The notes: generated by a model not told the origin, from the letters alone. A stretch of 36,292 nucleotides of DNA from Alphaproteobacteria bacterium (GCA_016869145.1 VGEU01000025.1:1-36292), one strand, 5' to 3'; counted from the stretch's first letter, positions 16,092 through 24,532 are shown. Program-made: numbers and translations.

Positions 16092-17063
16092 ATGCGGTTC
16101 GCGCGTCTTCTGGCTGCGGCCAGTCTCGTACTCGGTGCGGCATGCCTCGCGCCGCCCGCGTCCGCCTATCCGACCAAGCCGGTGCGCGTGCTGATCGGCT
16201 TCGCGCCGGGCGGGCCGACCGACACCATCGCCCGCGTCATGGCCGATCATCTGTCGAAGACGATGGGCCAGCCCTTCGTCGTCGAGGCGCGCCCTGGCGC
16301 CGGCGGCAACATCGCCGGCCAGATCCTCGCCACGGCGCCGCCCGACGGCCACACGCTCTATGTCAACGCCTTCGGCATGATCGCGATCGCGCAGGTCGTC
16401 TACAAGGACCTCCCCTTCGACCCGGCGACCTCGTTCGCACCGATCACGGTGCTCGTCGATGCGCCGATGCTCCTCGAGGTCCACACCAAGCACGCACCGA
16501 AGACCTACCCGGAGCTGGTCGCGTTCCTGAAGGCGAACACAGGCAAGCTCAACCACGGCTCGCCCGGGGTCGCGACCTTCCCGCACCTCGCCGCCTCCGT
16601 GTTCGCCAAGCGCATCGGCTTCGACAGCCAGCACATTCCCTATCGCGGCTCGGCGCCGTTCGCGCAAGGCATGGCGCAGGGCGAGATCGACTGGTCGTTC
16701 GATTCGGCGAACACCGCGCTCCAGCTGGCTCAGGCCGGGCATGTCCGCATTCTCGCCACCACGAGCCGCGAGCGCTGGCCTTCGTTCCCGGACGTGCCGA
16801 CGCTGACCGAGCTCGGCATGAAGGATGCCGTGTGGCCGACCTGGTTCGGGCTCATCACGGTCGCCGGCACGCCGCGCGACGTCATCGACAAGCTCCATGC
16901 CGAGGTCAAGCGCGGCTGGCAGATTCCGGAGAACGCGCAGCGTCTGCGCAATGTCGGCTTCGAGCCGACCTGGCCGACGCCCGACGAGACGGCGGCGTTC
17001 TTCAAGAAGGAGCGCGAGACCTGGGCGCCGGTCGCGGTCGAGCTCGGCATCAAGGCCGAGTAG
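16092..17063 (+). CDS. Bug/TctC-family solute-binding protein (tandem copy 4)
   Basis: 323 residues from ATG 16092, with AGGGAGG eight bases upstream and a textbook signal peptide ending PPASA. It keeps KPVRVLIGFAPGGPTD, RPGAGGNIAGQILATAPPDGHTLYV, TGKLNHGSPGVATFPHLAA, QHIPYRGSAPFAQGMAQ and ELGMKDAVWPTWFGL. The binding-loop segment NAFGMIAIAQ differs from the SF/SS-AIV of copies 1-3, which suggests a different ligand preference. It ends with TAG and converges with the fifth Bug gene across 12 bp. Confidence 0.92.
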   Translation: MRFARLLAAASLVLGAACLAPPASAYPTKPVRVLIGFAPGGPTDTIARVMADHLSKTMGQPFVVEARPGAGGNIAGQILATAPPDGHTLYVNAFGMIAIAQVVYKDLPFDPATSFAPITVLVDAPMLLEVHTKHAPKTYPELVAFLKANTGKLNHGSPGVATFPHLAASVFAKRIGFDSQHIPYRGSAPFAQGMAQGEIDWSFDSANTALQLAQAGHVRILATTSRERWPSFPDVPTLTELGMKDAVWPTWFGLITVAGTPRDVIDKLHAEVKRGWQIPENAQRLRNVGFEPTWPTPDETAAFFKKERETWAPVAVELGIKAE

Positions 17064-17075
17064 GCGCGCCGGGAC

Positions 17076-18050
17076 TCAGTCGGCCTTGATGCCCGCCTCC
17101 TTGATCACTTTCGCCCAGCGCGCGATCTCGGACCGGACGAAGGGTTCGACCTCGGCGCGGGCGAGGGTGGAGGCGGTGCCGCCCTGCTGCGTGAAGCGCT
17201 CGCGCAGCTCGGGCGCGCTCCGCGCCTTGACCAGCGCAGCGTCGAGCCGCTCGACGATCGCCGTCGGCGTCCGCGCCGGCGCCCACAGCCCGAACCAGGT
17301 GAAATACTCGTAGCCGGGCACCCCCTGCTCGGCGACCGTCGGCAGGTCCGGCACGACCGGCGAGCGTTGCGGCGTCGTGACCGCGATCGCCCGCACGCGC
17401 CCGCCCTGCACCTGGCCGAGCGCCGCCGCCATGTTGTCGAAGAACACCGCGATCGCACCCGCGACGACCTCGGGATAGGCGGCCTGCGCGCCGCGATAGG
17501 GGATGTGCTGGATGTTCGTCCCCGTCATCGACTTGAACAGCTCCATCGCCATGTGCTGGCCGGTGCCGTTGCCGGCGGAGGCGTAGTTGAGCGTACCGGG
17601 CGATGCCTTCGCCGCCGCGATCACGTCGGCGATCGACCGGAAGGGTGAGGTCGGCGACACGACGACGAGGAACGGGATGTTCACGATCAGGCCGATCGCG
17701 GTGAAGTCGCGGATCGGATCGTAGGGCAGCTTGTCGTAGAGCGACGGGTTGAGCGCCATGTTGCCGTTGAGCCCGACGAGGAGCGTGTAGCCGTCGGGCG
17801 CGGCCTTGGCGGCGGCCTCGGTGCCGGCGAGCGTGCCGGCACCCGGCCGGTTCTCGACCAGGAAGGACTGGCCGAACTCCTTGCCGAACTGCTCGGCCAT
17901 CAGCCGCGCGACGATGTCGGTGCCGCCGCCGGGTGGCTGCGGGACGATCATGCGGACGGGCTTGGTCGGCCAGGACTGCGCCCCGAGAGGTGCCGCGGCA
18001 AACACGAGCGCGAGCACGAGGACGCGGATGCACGCGAAACGAATGTTCAT
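17076..18050 (-). CDS. Bug/TctC-family solute-binding protein (fifth, divergent copy)
   Basis: 324 residues with a strong AAGGAGG site before ATG 18050 and a signal peptide to PLGAQ. It has the Bug core (KPVRMIVPQPPGGGTD, LVENRPGAGTLAGTEAAAKAAPDGYTLLVG, SPGTLNYASAGNGTGQHMAMELFK, IQHIPYRGAQAAYPEVVAGAI, VPDLPTVAEQGVPGYEYFTWFGLWAP). Its sequence is much closer to the common beta/alphaproteobacterial type than to the four tandem copies, so it was probably acquired or duplicated separately. It faces the tandem array tail to tail. Confidence 0.92.
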   Translation of the reverse strand: MNIRFACIRVLVLALVFAAAPLGAQSWPTKPVRMIVPQPPGGGTDIVARLMAEQFGKEFGQSFLVENRPGAGTLAGTEAAAKAAPDGYTLLVGLNGNMALNPSLYDKLPYDPIRDFTAIGLIVNIPFLVVVSPTSPFRSIADVIAAAKASPGTLNYASAGNGTGQHMAMELFKSMTGTNIQHIPYRGAQAAYPEVVAGAIAVFFDNMAAALGQVQGGRVRAIAVTTPQRSPVVPDLPTVAEQGVPGYEYFTWFGLWAPARTPTAIVERLDAALVKARSAPELRERFTQQGGTASTLARAEVEPFVRSEIARWAKVIKEAGIKAD

Positions 18051-18169
18051 GGTGCCTCCTTGAGGATTTCGGTCGACGGCGGCATCGAACGCCGCGCGTC
18101 GCGCGCGCCGATGCTTCGTGGTTTTATGGATATTAGCCGAAAACTTACCGCGTCGCGCGGCGGGCGCGG

Positions 18170-18198
18170 TTGTCAGGGCGGCGCGTGATGCCTATACT
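18170..18198 (+). promoter_or_regulatory. sigma-70 promoter of the cold-shock gene
   Basis: TTGTCA (18170-18175) and TATACT (18193-18198) lie 17 bp apart, each one mismatch from consensus. Transcription would start near 18205, leaving a leader of about 130 nt before the cold-shock ATG. A long structured 5' UTR is typical of cold-induced csp genes. Confidence 0.7.
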
Positions 18199-18336
18199 TT
18201 GGCCGTCAGCCTTCTCGATGTTCCGGCGTATTGCGCTTCGTCTTGCCGACCGAGCATTCATACCAAGGACGCCTGACCGCTGATGTCGCACCGCCGCTGG
18301 CCGGGCGGCCTCCTCCATTGACAAAGGAATGACTGA

Positions 18337-18546
18337 ATGACCAAGGGAACCGTGAAGTGGTTCAGCTCCGTCAAGGGCTACGGCTTCATCACGCCGGACG
18401 ATGGCTCGAAGGACGCCTTCGTGCACATCTCGGCCGTGGAGCGCGCCGGCCTGACCGGCCTGCGTGAAGGGCAGCGGGTCGAGTATGAACTGCAGCGCGG
18501 ACCGCAGGGCAAGACATCGGCGGCCAATCTCAAGGTGATCAACTGA
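18337..18546 (+). CDS. cspA: cold-shock protein, CspA family
   Basis: 69 residues forming a single cold-shock (OB-fold) domain that binds single-stranded RNA or DNA and melts RNA structure. RNP1 is visible as KGYGFI (residues 14-19) and RNP2 as DAFVHI (about residues 28-33). The rest follows the family: [11 protein letters not shown] at the start, [15 protein letters not shown] and [10 protein letters not shown] at the end. It is a stand-alone transcription unit with its own promoter, a long leader and an intrinsic terminator. The ATG follows AAAGGAATG. csp paralogs are hard to tell apart, so the symbol is generic. Confidence 0.95.
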   Translation: MTKGTVKWFSSVKGYGFITPDDGSKDAFVHISAVERAGLTGLREGQRVEYELQRGPQGKTSAANLKVIN

Positions 18547-18566
18547 AAGGCGATCAACCGAGATCC

Positions 18567-18590
18567 GGCGCGGCGCACATCCGCCGCGCC
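18567..18590 (+). repeat. GC hairpin after the cold-shock gene
   Basis: A perfect 9-bp stem, GGCGCGGCG (18567-18575) against 18582-18590, with a 6-nt loop, lies just upstream of the terminator. It may stabilise the mRNA 3' end. Confidence 0.55.
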
Positions 18591-18596
18591 GCGAGG

Positions 18597-18628
18597 AAGG
18601 GCCCGCATCGGCGGGCCCTTTCTTTTTT
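18597..18628 (+). terminator. Rho-independent terminator of the cold-shock gene
   Basis: The stem AAGGGCCCGC (18597-18606) pairs perfectly with GCGGGCCCTT (18611-18620) around a 4-nt loop and is followed by TCTTTTTT. This is the clearest intrinsic terminator in the window. Confidence 0.92.
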
Positions 18629-18732
18629 GGCCCTCGAACGACGAAGCGTGCGGCCTTGCGGCGGGCGCGATCCCGGGCTATTCGACACCGCGACCGGCCG
18701 CGCACGACCGAGCCGCCCGAGGAGAGAGACCG

Positions 18733-19665
18733 ATGCCCGCGCTCCGCTGCGTCCTGCCCGACATGATCTCCAACTCCTATTTTCCCGCGATCGCGGCGGC
18801 CGATCTCGGCTTCTTCAAGGCCGAGGGGCTCGACATGGACGTCGAGCTCCTGTTCCCGGTCGACAAGTCCTATGAGGCGCTGCGCGACGGCAAGGCCGAC
18901 TTCGTCGCCGGCTCGGCGCACGCGACGCTCGCCGCCTTTCCCGAATGGCAGGGCGCGAAGCTCCTCTGCTCGCTCGCCCAGGGCATGTACTGGTTCCTCG
19001 TGATGCGGACCGATCTCAAGGCCGCGCGCGGCGATGTCTCGGTGGTCAAGGGCAAGCGGATCGGTGCCGCGCCCTGGGTCGAGCTCGGCCTCAAGCGTCT
19101 CCTCGCCGAGGCCGGCATCGACATCGTCAAGGACAAGGTCGAGATCGCGCCAGTGCCCGGCACGCTCCAGGCCGGCGTATCGTTCGGCGTCACGGCCGCG
19201 AAGGCGCTCGAGGAAGGCCGCATCGACGGCTTCTGGGCCAACGGCATGGGCGCCGAGGTCGCGGTCCGCCGCGGCATCGGCTCGATCGTCCTCGACGTGC
19301 GCCGCGGCGACGGGCCGAAGGTCGCGTTCTATTACACGCGCCCGGTCCTGGTCACGACGGACGCGATGATCGACAAGAAGCCCGACACCGTGGCGGCCGC
19401 GATCCGCGCGATCGTCAAGACGCTGAAGGCGCTCAGGGCCGACGTCTCGCAGGCGACGACGGTCGGACGCAAGCGCTTCCCCGAGACCGAGGCCGGGCTG
19501 ATCGCCGAGGTCGTGACGCGCGATCTCCCCTTCTACGATCCCGCGATCGACGAGACCTATGTGGCGCGCATGAACGCGTTCGCGCGCGACATGGGCATCC
19601 TCAAGGGCGACGTGCCGTTCGAGCGCGTCGTCGCGACGCGGTTCCGCGACGTCTGGAAGGGCTGA
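18733..19665 (+). CDS. NMT1/THI5-like ABC substrate-binding protein, no signal peptide (second)
   Basis: 310 residues with the family order MPALRCVLPDMISNSYFPAIAAADLGFFKAEGLDMDVEL at the N-terminus, then YEALRDGKADFVAGSAHATLAAFPEW, a hinge VVKGKRIGAAPWVELGLKRLLAEAGID, ALEEGRIDGFWANGMGAEVAVRRG and a C-terminal helical cap. The GAGGAGAG site directly before ATG 18733 fixes the start, and there is no export signal. As with the gene at 7093, the ligand-binding protein appears to remain in the cytoplasm unless exported by another route. It converges with the TAXI cluster across a few bases. Confidence 0.82.
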   Translation: MPALRCVLPDMISNSYFPAIAAADLGFFKAEGLDMDVELLFPVDKSYEALRDGKADFVAGSAHATLAAFPEWQGAKLLCSLAQGMYWFLVMRTDLKAARGDVSVVKGKRIGAAPWVELGLKRLLAEAGIDIVKDKVEIAPVPGTLQAGVSFGVTAAKALEEGRIDGFWANGMGAEVAVRRGIGSIVLDVRRGDGPKVAFYYTRPVLVTTDAMIDKKPDTVAAAIRAIVKTLKALRADVSQATTVGRKRFPETEAGLIAEVVTRDLPFYDPAIDETYVARMNAFARDMGILKGDVPFERVVATRFRDVWKG

Positions 19666-19671
19666 GCCGGC

Positions 19672-20649
19672 TCAGCGCCGCGGCGGCCACTGGCCGATCT
19701 CGGTGTAGAACTTGATCGCGCCGGGGTGGTAGGGAACGCCGATCTCGTCGACCATGCGCTGCGGGTTGAAGTCGGACAGGAACCGCCCGACCGAGACCAG
19801 CATGTCCTTGTTGGCGTGGAGCGCCTTGGTGAGCTGGTAGACGAGCTCGGCCGATTCGCCGACATGCGTCGTGATGAAGGCGTCATAGGCCATGAACCAG
19901 GTCGGCTCCTGCACGCCCGTCCGGTGCGCCGCCGGCTGGACCAGCATCGGCCGCGACGGCATGATCGCCTGCATCCGCGCCACGGCCTCGGGCGTCGTGT
20001 TGATCGAGATGAAGCGCACCCCGCCGCGGCCCGCGAGATCGGCGTGCGCCTTCTGCACCTGGCCGATGCCGGCATTGATGGTCGCGGCATCGATGCGCCC
20101 GGCCGCCATCGCCTCGACGCCGGCGAACAGATTGACCACCGGAACCTGACGCATGTCGGCGGTCGAGAGCCCGGCGGTCGCGAGGATCGCTTCCTGCACG
20201 ACGCGCCCGGTGAGCTGCGACTGGAAGCCCGCGGGCATCCGTATGCCCTTGAGCTCCTCGATCTTCCGGATCGGCGAATCGCCCGGCACCAGGATGGTGA
20301 GCGCGAGCGGGAACAGGATCGTGACGAGCCGGAGGTTCGGGTTCGGCCTGCCGTCGAAATTGCCGGTGCCGGCAAAGGCGGTCCGCGCGTCGTCGACATT
20401 GGCCATGCCGAAATTCATCTCGCCCCGGTTGAGGAGCGGGATATAGGTCGAGGAGCCGGCCATCGGCTGCACCCGCGCCTGGCGGCCCACCTTCTCGTCG
20501 ATCACCTTGGCCACCGCGGTGCCGGCCGTGAAGAACTACGAGCCTTGCGGGTTGGTCGCGAACGCGATGACGTCCTGGGCGCGGGCGCTGAGCGCGATCA
20601 GGCCGGCCGCGGCGAGGGTGGCGACGAAAAGCGTGGGACGCGGGCTCAT
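19672..20649 (-). pseudogene. TAXI-family TRAP solute-binding protein (copy 2), interrupted by one in-frame TAG
   Basis: ATG 20649 starts a signal peptide (MSPRPTLFVATLAAAGLIALSARAQ) and the first strand DVIAFATNPQGS, then TAG at 20538-20536; the same frame goes on with FFTAGTAVAKVIDEK and runs intact to TGA at 19672. The neighbouring paralogs have NPQGSQFYTAG and NPQGTQFYTLA at this point, so TAG stands exactly where Gln (CAG) is expected. The downstream 288 codons show no other damage: MAGSSTYIPLLNRGEMNFG, GIGQVQKAHADLAGRGGVRF and HPGAIKFYTEIGQWPP are preserved. This means a very recent nonsense mutation, a consensus error or readthrough. Restarting at an internal codon would lose the signal peptide. 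It is the third gene of a same-strand run with copies 3 and 4. Confidence 0.85.
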
Positions 20650-20692
20650 GGGTTGATGGGTCTCCTGTCTCGGGGCGCGACGCGGCGTCGGT

Positions 20693-21658
20693 TCATTCCT
20701 TCGGCGGCCACTGGCCGATCTCGGTGAAGAACTTGATCGCGCCGGGATGGGTCGGCATCGGCGAGCTGACCGACATGTTCGAGGTGTCGAAATCGGCCAT
20801 GAAGGGGGCGGCCTTGACGAGCTCGGCCTTGCCGGCGTGGAGCGACTTGGTGACGTTGTAGACGACCTCGTCCGGCACCTTGTCGTTGGCCGCAAGGAGC
20901 GCGTCGAAAGCGAGGAACCAGGTCGGCTCGAGGACGCCGACGCGGTTGGGCGACGGCTCGAGCCGCATCGGACGCGACCGCATCACCTTCTTCATGCGCG
21001 CGACCGAATCGGGATCGGTGTTGATCGAGACGAAGCGCACGCCGCCCCGGCTCGCGAGATCGGCGTTCGCCTTCTGCACCTGGCCGACCGGCGGGTTGAT
21101 CGGCGCGGCATCGACGCGCCCCTGCCCGAGGGCGTCCGTGCCGGCGAACAGGTTCACCACCGGCACCGGCTTTATGTCGTCGAGCGTGAGGTTGGCGTTG
21201 GCGAGGATCGCGTCGAGATTGGTCTTGCCGATGGTCTGCGAGGCGTACTGGGTCGGCAAGCGAAGGCCCTTGATGTCGGCGATCTTGCGCACCGGGGAAT
21301 CGTTCGGGACCAGGATCGAGATGGTGAGCGGCCACAGCGCGCCGATCAGCCGCATATTGGGATTGGGCCGTCCTTCATAGTTGCCTGTGCCTCTGAAGGC
21401 GTGGCCCGCGTCGTCGATATTGGTGAAGCCGAAATTGAGCTCGTAGCGGTTCATCAACGGGATATAGGTGGACGAGCCCGCGCTCGGCTGGACACGGAAC
21501 TGGAGCTTCAGCGTCTCGTCGAGATGCTTCGCGATCGCCGCGCCCGCGGTGTAGAACTGCGATCCCTGCGGGTTGGTCGCGATGGTGTAGATCTCCTGGG
21601 CCTCGGCGGCCGGAGCCACGAGGACGGCGGCGGCGACGGCGAGCGCAATGCGCTTCAT
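20693..21658 (-). CDS. TAXI-family TRAP solute-binding protein (copy 3)
   Basis: 321 residues from ATG 21658 (GGGAGA ten bases upstream), signal peptide ending APAAEAQ. Core motifs are IYTIATNPQGSQFYTAGAAIAKHL, PSAGSSTYIPLMNRYELNFGFTNIDDA, KIADIKGLRLP, PVGQVQKANADLASRGGVRFVSI and HPGAIKFFTEIGQWPP. It is very similar to copies 2 and 4, and the three sit head to tail with gaps of 40-90 bp, a tandem-duplication array. No TRAP membrane component (DctQM or fused) lies nearby. Confidence 0.9.
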   Translation of the reverse strand: MKRIALAVAAAVLVAPAAEAQEIYTIATNPQGSQFYTAGAAIAKHLDETLKLQFRVQPSAGSSTYIPLMNRYELNFGFTNIDDAGHAFRGTGNYEGRPNPNMRLIGALWPLTISILVPNDSPVRKIADIKGLRLPTQYASQTIGKTNLDAILANANLTLDDIKPVPVVNLFAGTDALGQGRVDAAPINPPVGQVQKANADLASRGGVRFVSINTDPDSVARMKKVMRSRPMRLEPSPNRVGVLEPTWFLAFDALLAANDKVPDEVVYNVTKSLHAGKAELVKAAPFMADFDTSNMSVSSPMPTHPGAIKFFTEIGQWPPKE

Positions 21659-21744
21659 GGTTCGATCTCCCTGGGTCCTGTCCGGTGGGTTCTGACGCCA
21701 CGCCATGATGTGGCACGCCTGTCGAGCCGAGGCAACCGCCGGGG

Positions 21745-22710
21745 TCAATCTTTCGGCGGCCATTGGCCGATCTCGGTGAAGTATCTGACCGCGCCGGGAT
21801 GGAACGGCATGTCCATCTTGACCGCCATACGGTTCGGCTCGAACTCGGACATGAAGGGCGCGCTCGCGACCAGCGCGTCCTTGCCCTGATGCATCGCCTT
21901 GGCGATGTCATAGGCCATCTGGTCGCTCGCCCGGTCGTTGGTCACCAGGAAGGCGTCGAAGGTGAGGAACCAGGTCGGCGCGACGACGCCGGGCCGATGC
22001 GCGGCCGGCTGGACCAGCGCCGGCCGCGACACCATGACCTCCTGCATCCGCTTGATGCCCTCGGGCGTCGTGCCGATCGAGACGAAACGGATCCCGCCGC
22101 GCGCGGCGAGATCGGCGTGCGCCTTCTGCACCTGCGCGGTGCCGGGATTGACGACCGCGCCGTCGACGCGCCCCTGTGCCAGGGCCTCGGCGCCGGCGAA
22201 GAGATTGACGACCGGAACGGGCTTCACGTCGTCGGGCGTGAGGCCGACGCTCGCCAGCACCCCGAGATTGTTGAGCCGGCCGATCGTCTGCGACCCGAAA
22301 CCGGACGGCAGCCGCATGCCCTTGATGTCCTCGATCTTCCTGACCGGCGAATCCGCCGGCACCATCAGCGACACGTAGAGCGGGAACAGCGTCGAGATCA
22401 GCCGGAGATTGGAGTTCGGCCGGCCCTCGTAGTTGCCGGTGCCGAAATAGGACGTCCGCGCGTCGTCGACATTGGTGAGCCCGAAATCGAGCTCGCCGCG
22501 GTTGAGGAGCGGCAGATAGGTCGACGACCCGGCCATCGGCTGCACGCGCACCTGCACCTTGAGCTTCTCGTCGACCAGCTTCGCGATGCCGGTCGCGAGC
22601 GTGTAGAACTGCGTGCCCTGCGGGTTCGAGGCGATGGTGTAGACCTGCTGCGCGGCGGCAGGCGCGGCGAGGACGGCGGTCAGCGACAATGCGGCAACGA
22701 GGGTCTTCAT
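21745..22710 (-). CDS. TAXI-family TRAP solute-binding protein (copy 4)
   Basis: 321 residues from ATG 22710 with signal peptide MKTLVAALSLTAVLAAPAAAQ. The mature part has VYTIASNPQGTQFYTLATGIAKLV, PMAGSSTYLPLLNRGELDFGLTNVDDA, PVRKIEDIKGMRLPSGFGSQTIG, GTAQVQKAHADLAARGGIRFVSI and HPGAVRYFTEIGQWPP. It is the first gene of the three-copy array and follows the bicupin gene with only about 50 bp between them, so bicupin and receptors may form one transcript. Confidence 0.9.
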   Translation of the reverse strand: MKTLVAALSLTAVLAAPAAAQQVYTIASNPQGTQFYTLATGIAKLVDEKLKVQVRVQPMAGSSTYLPLLNRGELDFGLTNVDDARTSYFGTGNYEGRPNSNLRLISTLFPLYVSLMVPADSPVRKIEDIKGMRLPSGFGSQTIGRLNNLGVLASVGLTPDDVKPVPVVNLFAGAEALAQGRVDGAVVNPGTAQVQKAHADLAARGGIRFVSIGTTPEGIKRMQEVMVSRPALVQPAAHRPGVVAPTWFLTFDAFLVTNDRASDQMAYDIAKAMHQGKDALVASAPFMSEFEPNRMAVKMDMPFHPGAVRYFTEIGQWPPKD

Positions 22711-22763
22711 CGATGGACCTCTCGGTTTGTCGGATTGAACATGGTTGGCGGCGCGCGTCCGTC

Positions 22764-23444
22764 TCACGCGCCCGGCAGGTCGACGAAGCGCTCGACCAGC
22801 ACGGCATAACGCTGCGGCTTCGGCTTGGGGATGTCCTCGGCCTTGACGTAGCGGATCGAGCTCTTGCCGCGGCACGAGCGCGGCAGGATGAAGCAGCGCG
22901 CGAACTCGGTCTCCTCGCGCTCGGTGGTCGGTGCCAGCACCGGCTCGTGGCCGCGCTCGAGCCAAGAGCCGCCGGGGCCGTAGACCGCGGTCGGGTGGCC
23001 CGGCACCTCGATCCTGATCTCGCCCTGGAGCACGCAGCGTATGCCGGGGCCCTGGTGGACATGGGTGTAGGCAATGCCGGCCTTGGGGAAGCCGACGCGG
23101 TCGCAGCGCATCAGCCAGCCGATCTTCGCGTCGAGCTCGACCTCGGCGCCGAGCTTGCGGACCGAGGTGCAGAACGGCGCCGAGCGGAGCTCGCCCCGCT
23201 TCGGCTCCGGCGATGCGACGAGCTCCCAGCGGAAGATGCGGGCGCCCTGCGCCCCCGACTGCAACGTCGCCTCGCCCGCGCCGACCCAGGCGCTGTCCTT
23301 GCGCTGGAGCTGCGCCCCGTCGGCGGTCTCGATCAGCACCTCGCCGTCGACGACATAGACCGCCCGGTTCTCGGCCGGCAGGTAGACCGGGCTATAGCTC
23401 GCCGGCAGCGTGTCCTCGTAGAGCCGGAGCGTGCAGAGCGTCAT
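22764..23444 (-). CDS. bicupin-type protein, unknown function
   Basis: 226 residues that read as two successive cupin folds. The first (about residues 1-100) has YVVDGEVLIETADGAQLQRKDSAWVGAGEATLQ; the second (about residues 115-200) has YTHVHQGPGIRCVLQGEIRIEV followed by GGSWLERGHEPVL. The second contains the metal-ligand pattern H-x-H and a late His, while the first lacks the HxH, so probably only the C-terminal cupin binds metal. GGGAGG lies six bases before ATG 23444. Relatives include dioxygenases and isomerases as well as sensors of small carboxylates; no substrate can be named. It is upstream of and codirectional with the TAXI array. Confidence 0.7.
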   Translation of the reverse strand: MTLCTLRLYEDTLPASYSPVYLPAENRAVYVVDGEVLIETADGAQLQRKDSAWVGAGEATLQSGAQGARIFRWELVASPEPKRGELRSAPFCTSVRKLGAEVELDAKIGWLMRCDRVGFPKAGIAYTHVHQGPGIRCVLQGEIRIEVPGHPTAVYGPGGSWLERGHEPVLAPTTEREETEFARCFILPRSCRGKSSIRYVKAEDIPKPKPQRYAVLVERFVDLPGA

Positions 23445-23608
23445 CGATCGCCTCCCGTTCATTTTCTTGTCACCATTTGAGCGGGTCCGGCTTCGTCTGG
23501 CAATGGCGGCGGGGAGTTTTGCATCGATTCCGCTGCGTCGCTACAATGCGCTCCCAACACGCCCCTGCCTCGCAAGACTTCTGCCTCGCAAGCCTTCGCC
23601 GGTCTCGC

Positions 23609-24529
23609 ATGATCTCGACCCTCCTCGCGCCGAAATTCCTCGTCCTCTACACCTTCCTGGCATCGACGCTGTTCGTCCACTTCCGTGGTCGCGAGCGGCT
23701 CCGCTTCGCGCGCCAGCTGACCGACCACTCGACCTTCCTCGCGCCGATCAACTGCCTCCTCTACGCATTCTCCGGCGTGCCCAACCGGCCGTTTCTCGAC
23801 GAGGCGCGCCTGCCCGAGCTCGCCGCGATCCGCGACAACTGGGAGACCATCCGCGACGAGGCGGTCGCGCTCTATACCGCCGGGCAGATCAAGAAGGCCG
23901 ACGGCGGCTACGACGACCTCGCCTTCAACTCGTTCTTCAAGCGCGGCTGGACCCGGTTCTATCTCAAGTGGTACGGCGACTATCTGCCCTCGGCCTGCGC
24001 ACAATGCCCGCGGACGGTCGCGATCCTCGACAAGATCCCGACCATGCACGCGGCCTTGTTCGCCGTCCTGCCGCCCGGCGGCTCGCTCGTCGCCCATCGC
24101 GATCCGTTCGCGGGCAGCCTCCGCTACCATCTCGGGCTGGTGACGCCGAACGACGACCGCTGCCGCATCTATATCGACGGCGAGCCTTATAGCTGGCGTG
24201 ACGGCCGGGGGGTCTTGTTCGACGAGACCTTTGTCCATCGCGCGATCAACGAGACCGACTCGCACCGCATCATCCTGTTCTGCGATGTCGAGCGACCGAT
24301 GCGGAACCGCGTGGCGCGCGCGGTCAACCGCTTCCTCTGCCACCACGTGGTCAAGGTGAGCCAGACCCGGAACGAGGACGGCGAGACAGTGGGCGCGCTC
24401 AACCGCGCGTTCCGCTACGTCTACCGCGTTCGGCTCGCCGCCAAGGAGTTCAAGCGCTACAACCGCAAGGCCTATTACGCGGTCAAGTACGTCACGATCG
24501 CGGGTGTTCTCGCCTGGATCTTCGTCTGA
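23609..24529 (+). CDS. aspartyl/asparaginyl beta-hydroxylase family protein, LpxO-like
   Basis: 306 residues, the usual length for LpxO, the Fe(II)/2-oxoglutarate oxygenase that 2-hydroxylates secondary acyl chains of lipid A at the inner membrane. There is an N-terminal membrane helix (LVLYTFLASTLFVHF) and a C-terminal one (VKYVTIAGVLAWIFV). Between them lies the oxygenase core: RTVAILDKIPTMHAALFAVLPPGGSLVAHRDPFAGSLRYHLGL (iron ligands His and Asp of HRD), then VLFDETFVHRAINETDSHRIILFCDV (distal His and the Arg for 2-oxoglutarate). The ATG lacks a strong ribosome site, so the start could be slightly different. A lipid A role is inferred from family architecture. Confidence 0.82.
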   Translation: MISTLLAPKFLVLYTFLASTLFVHFRGRERLRFARQLTDHSTFLAPINCLLYAFSGVPNRPFLDEARLPELAAIRDNWETIRDEAVALYTAGQIKKADGGYDDLAFNSFFKRGWTRFYLKWYGDYLPSACAQCPRTVAILDKIPTMHAALFAVLPPGGSLVAHRDPFAGSLRYHLGLVTPNDDRCRIYIDGEPYSWRDGRGVLFDETFVHRAINETDSHRIILFCDVERPMRNRVARAVNRFLCHHVVKVSQTRNEDGETVGALNRAFRYVYRVRLAAKEFKRYNRKAYYAVKYVTIAGVLAWIFV

Positions 24530-24532
24530 GGG

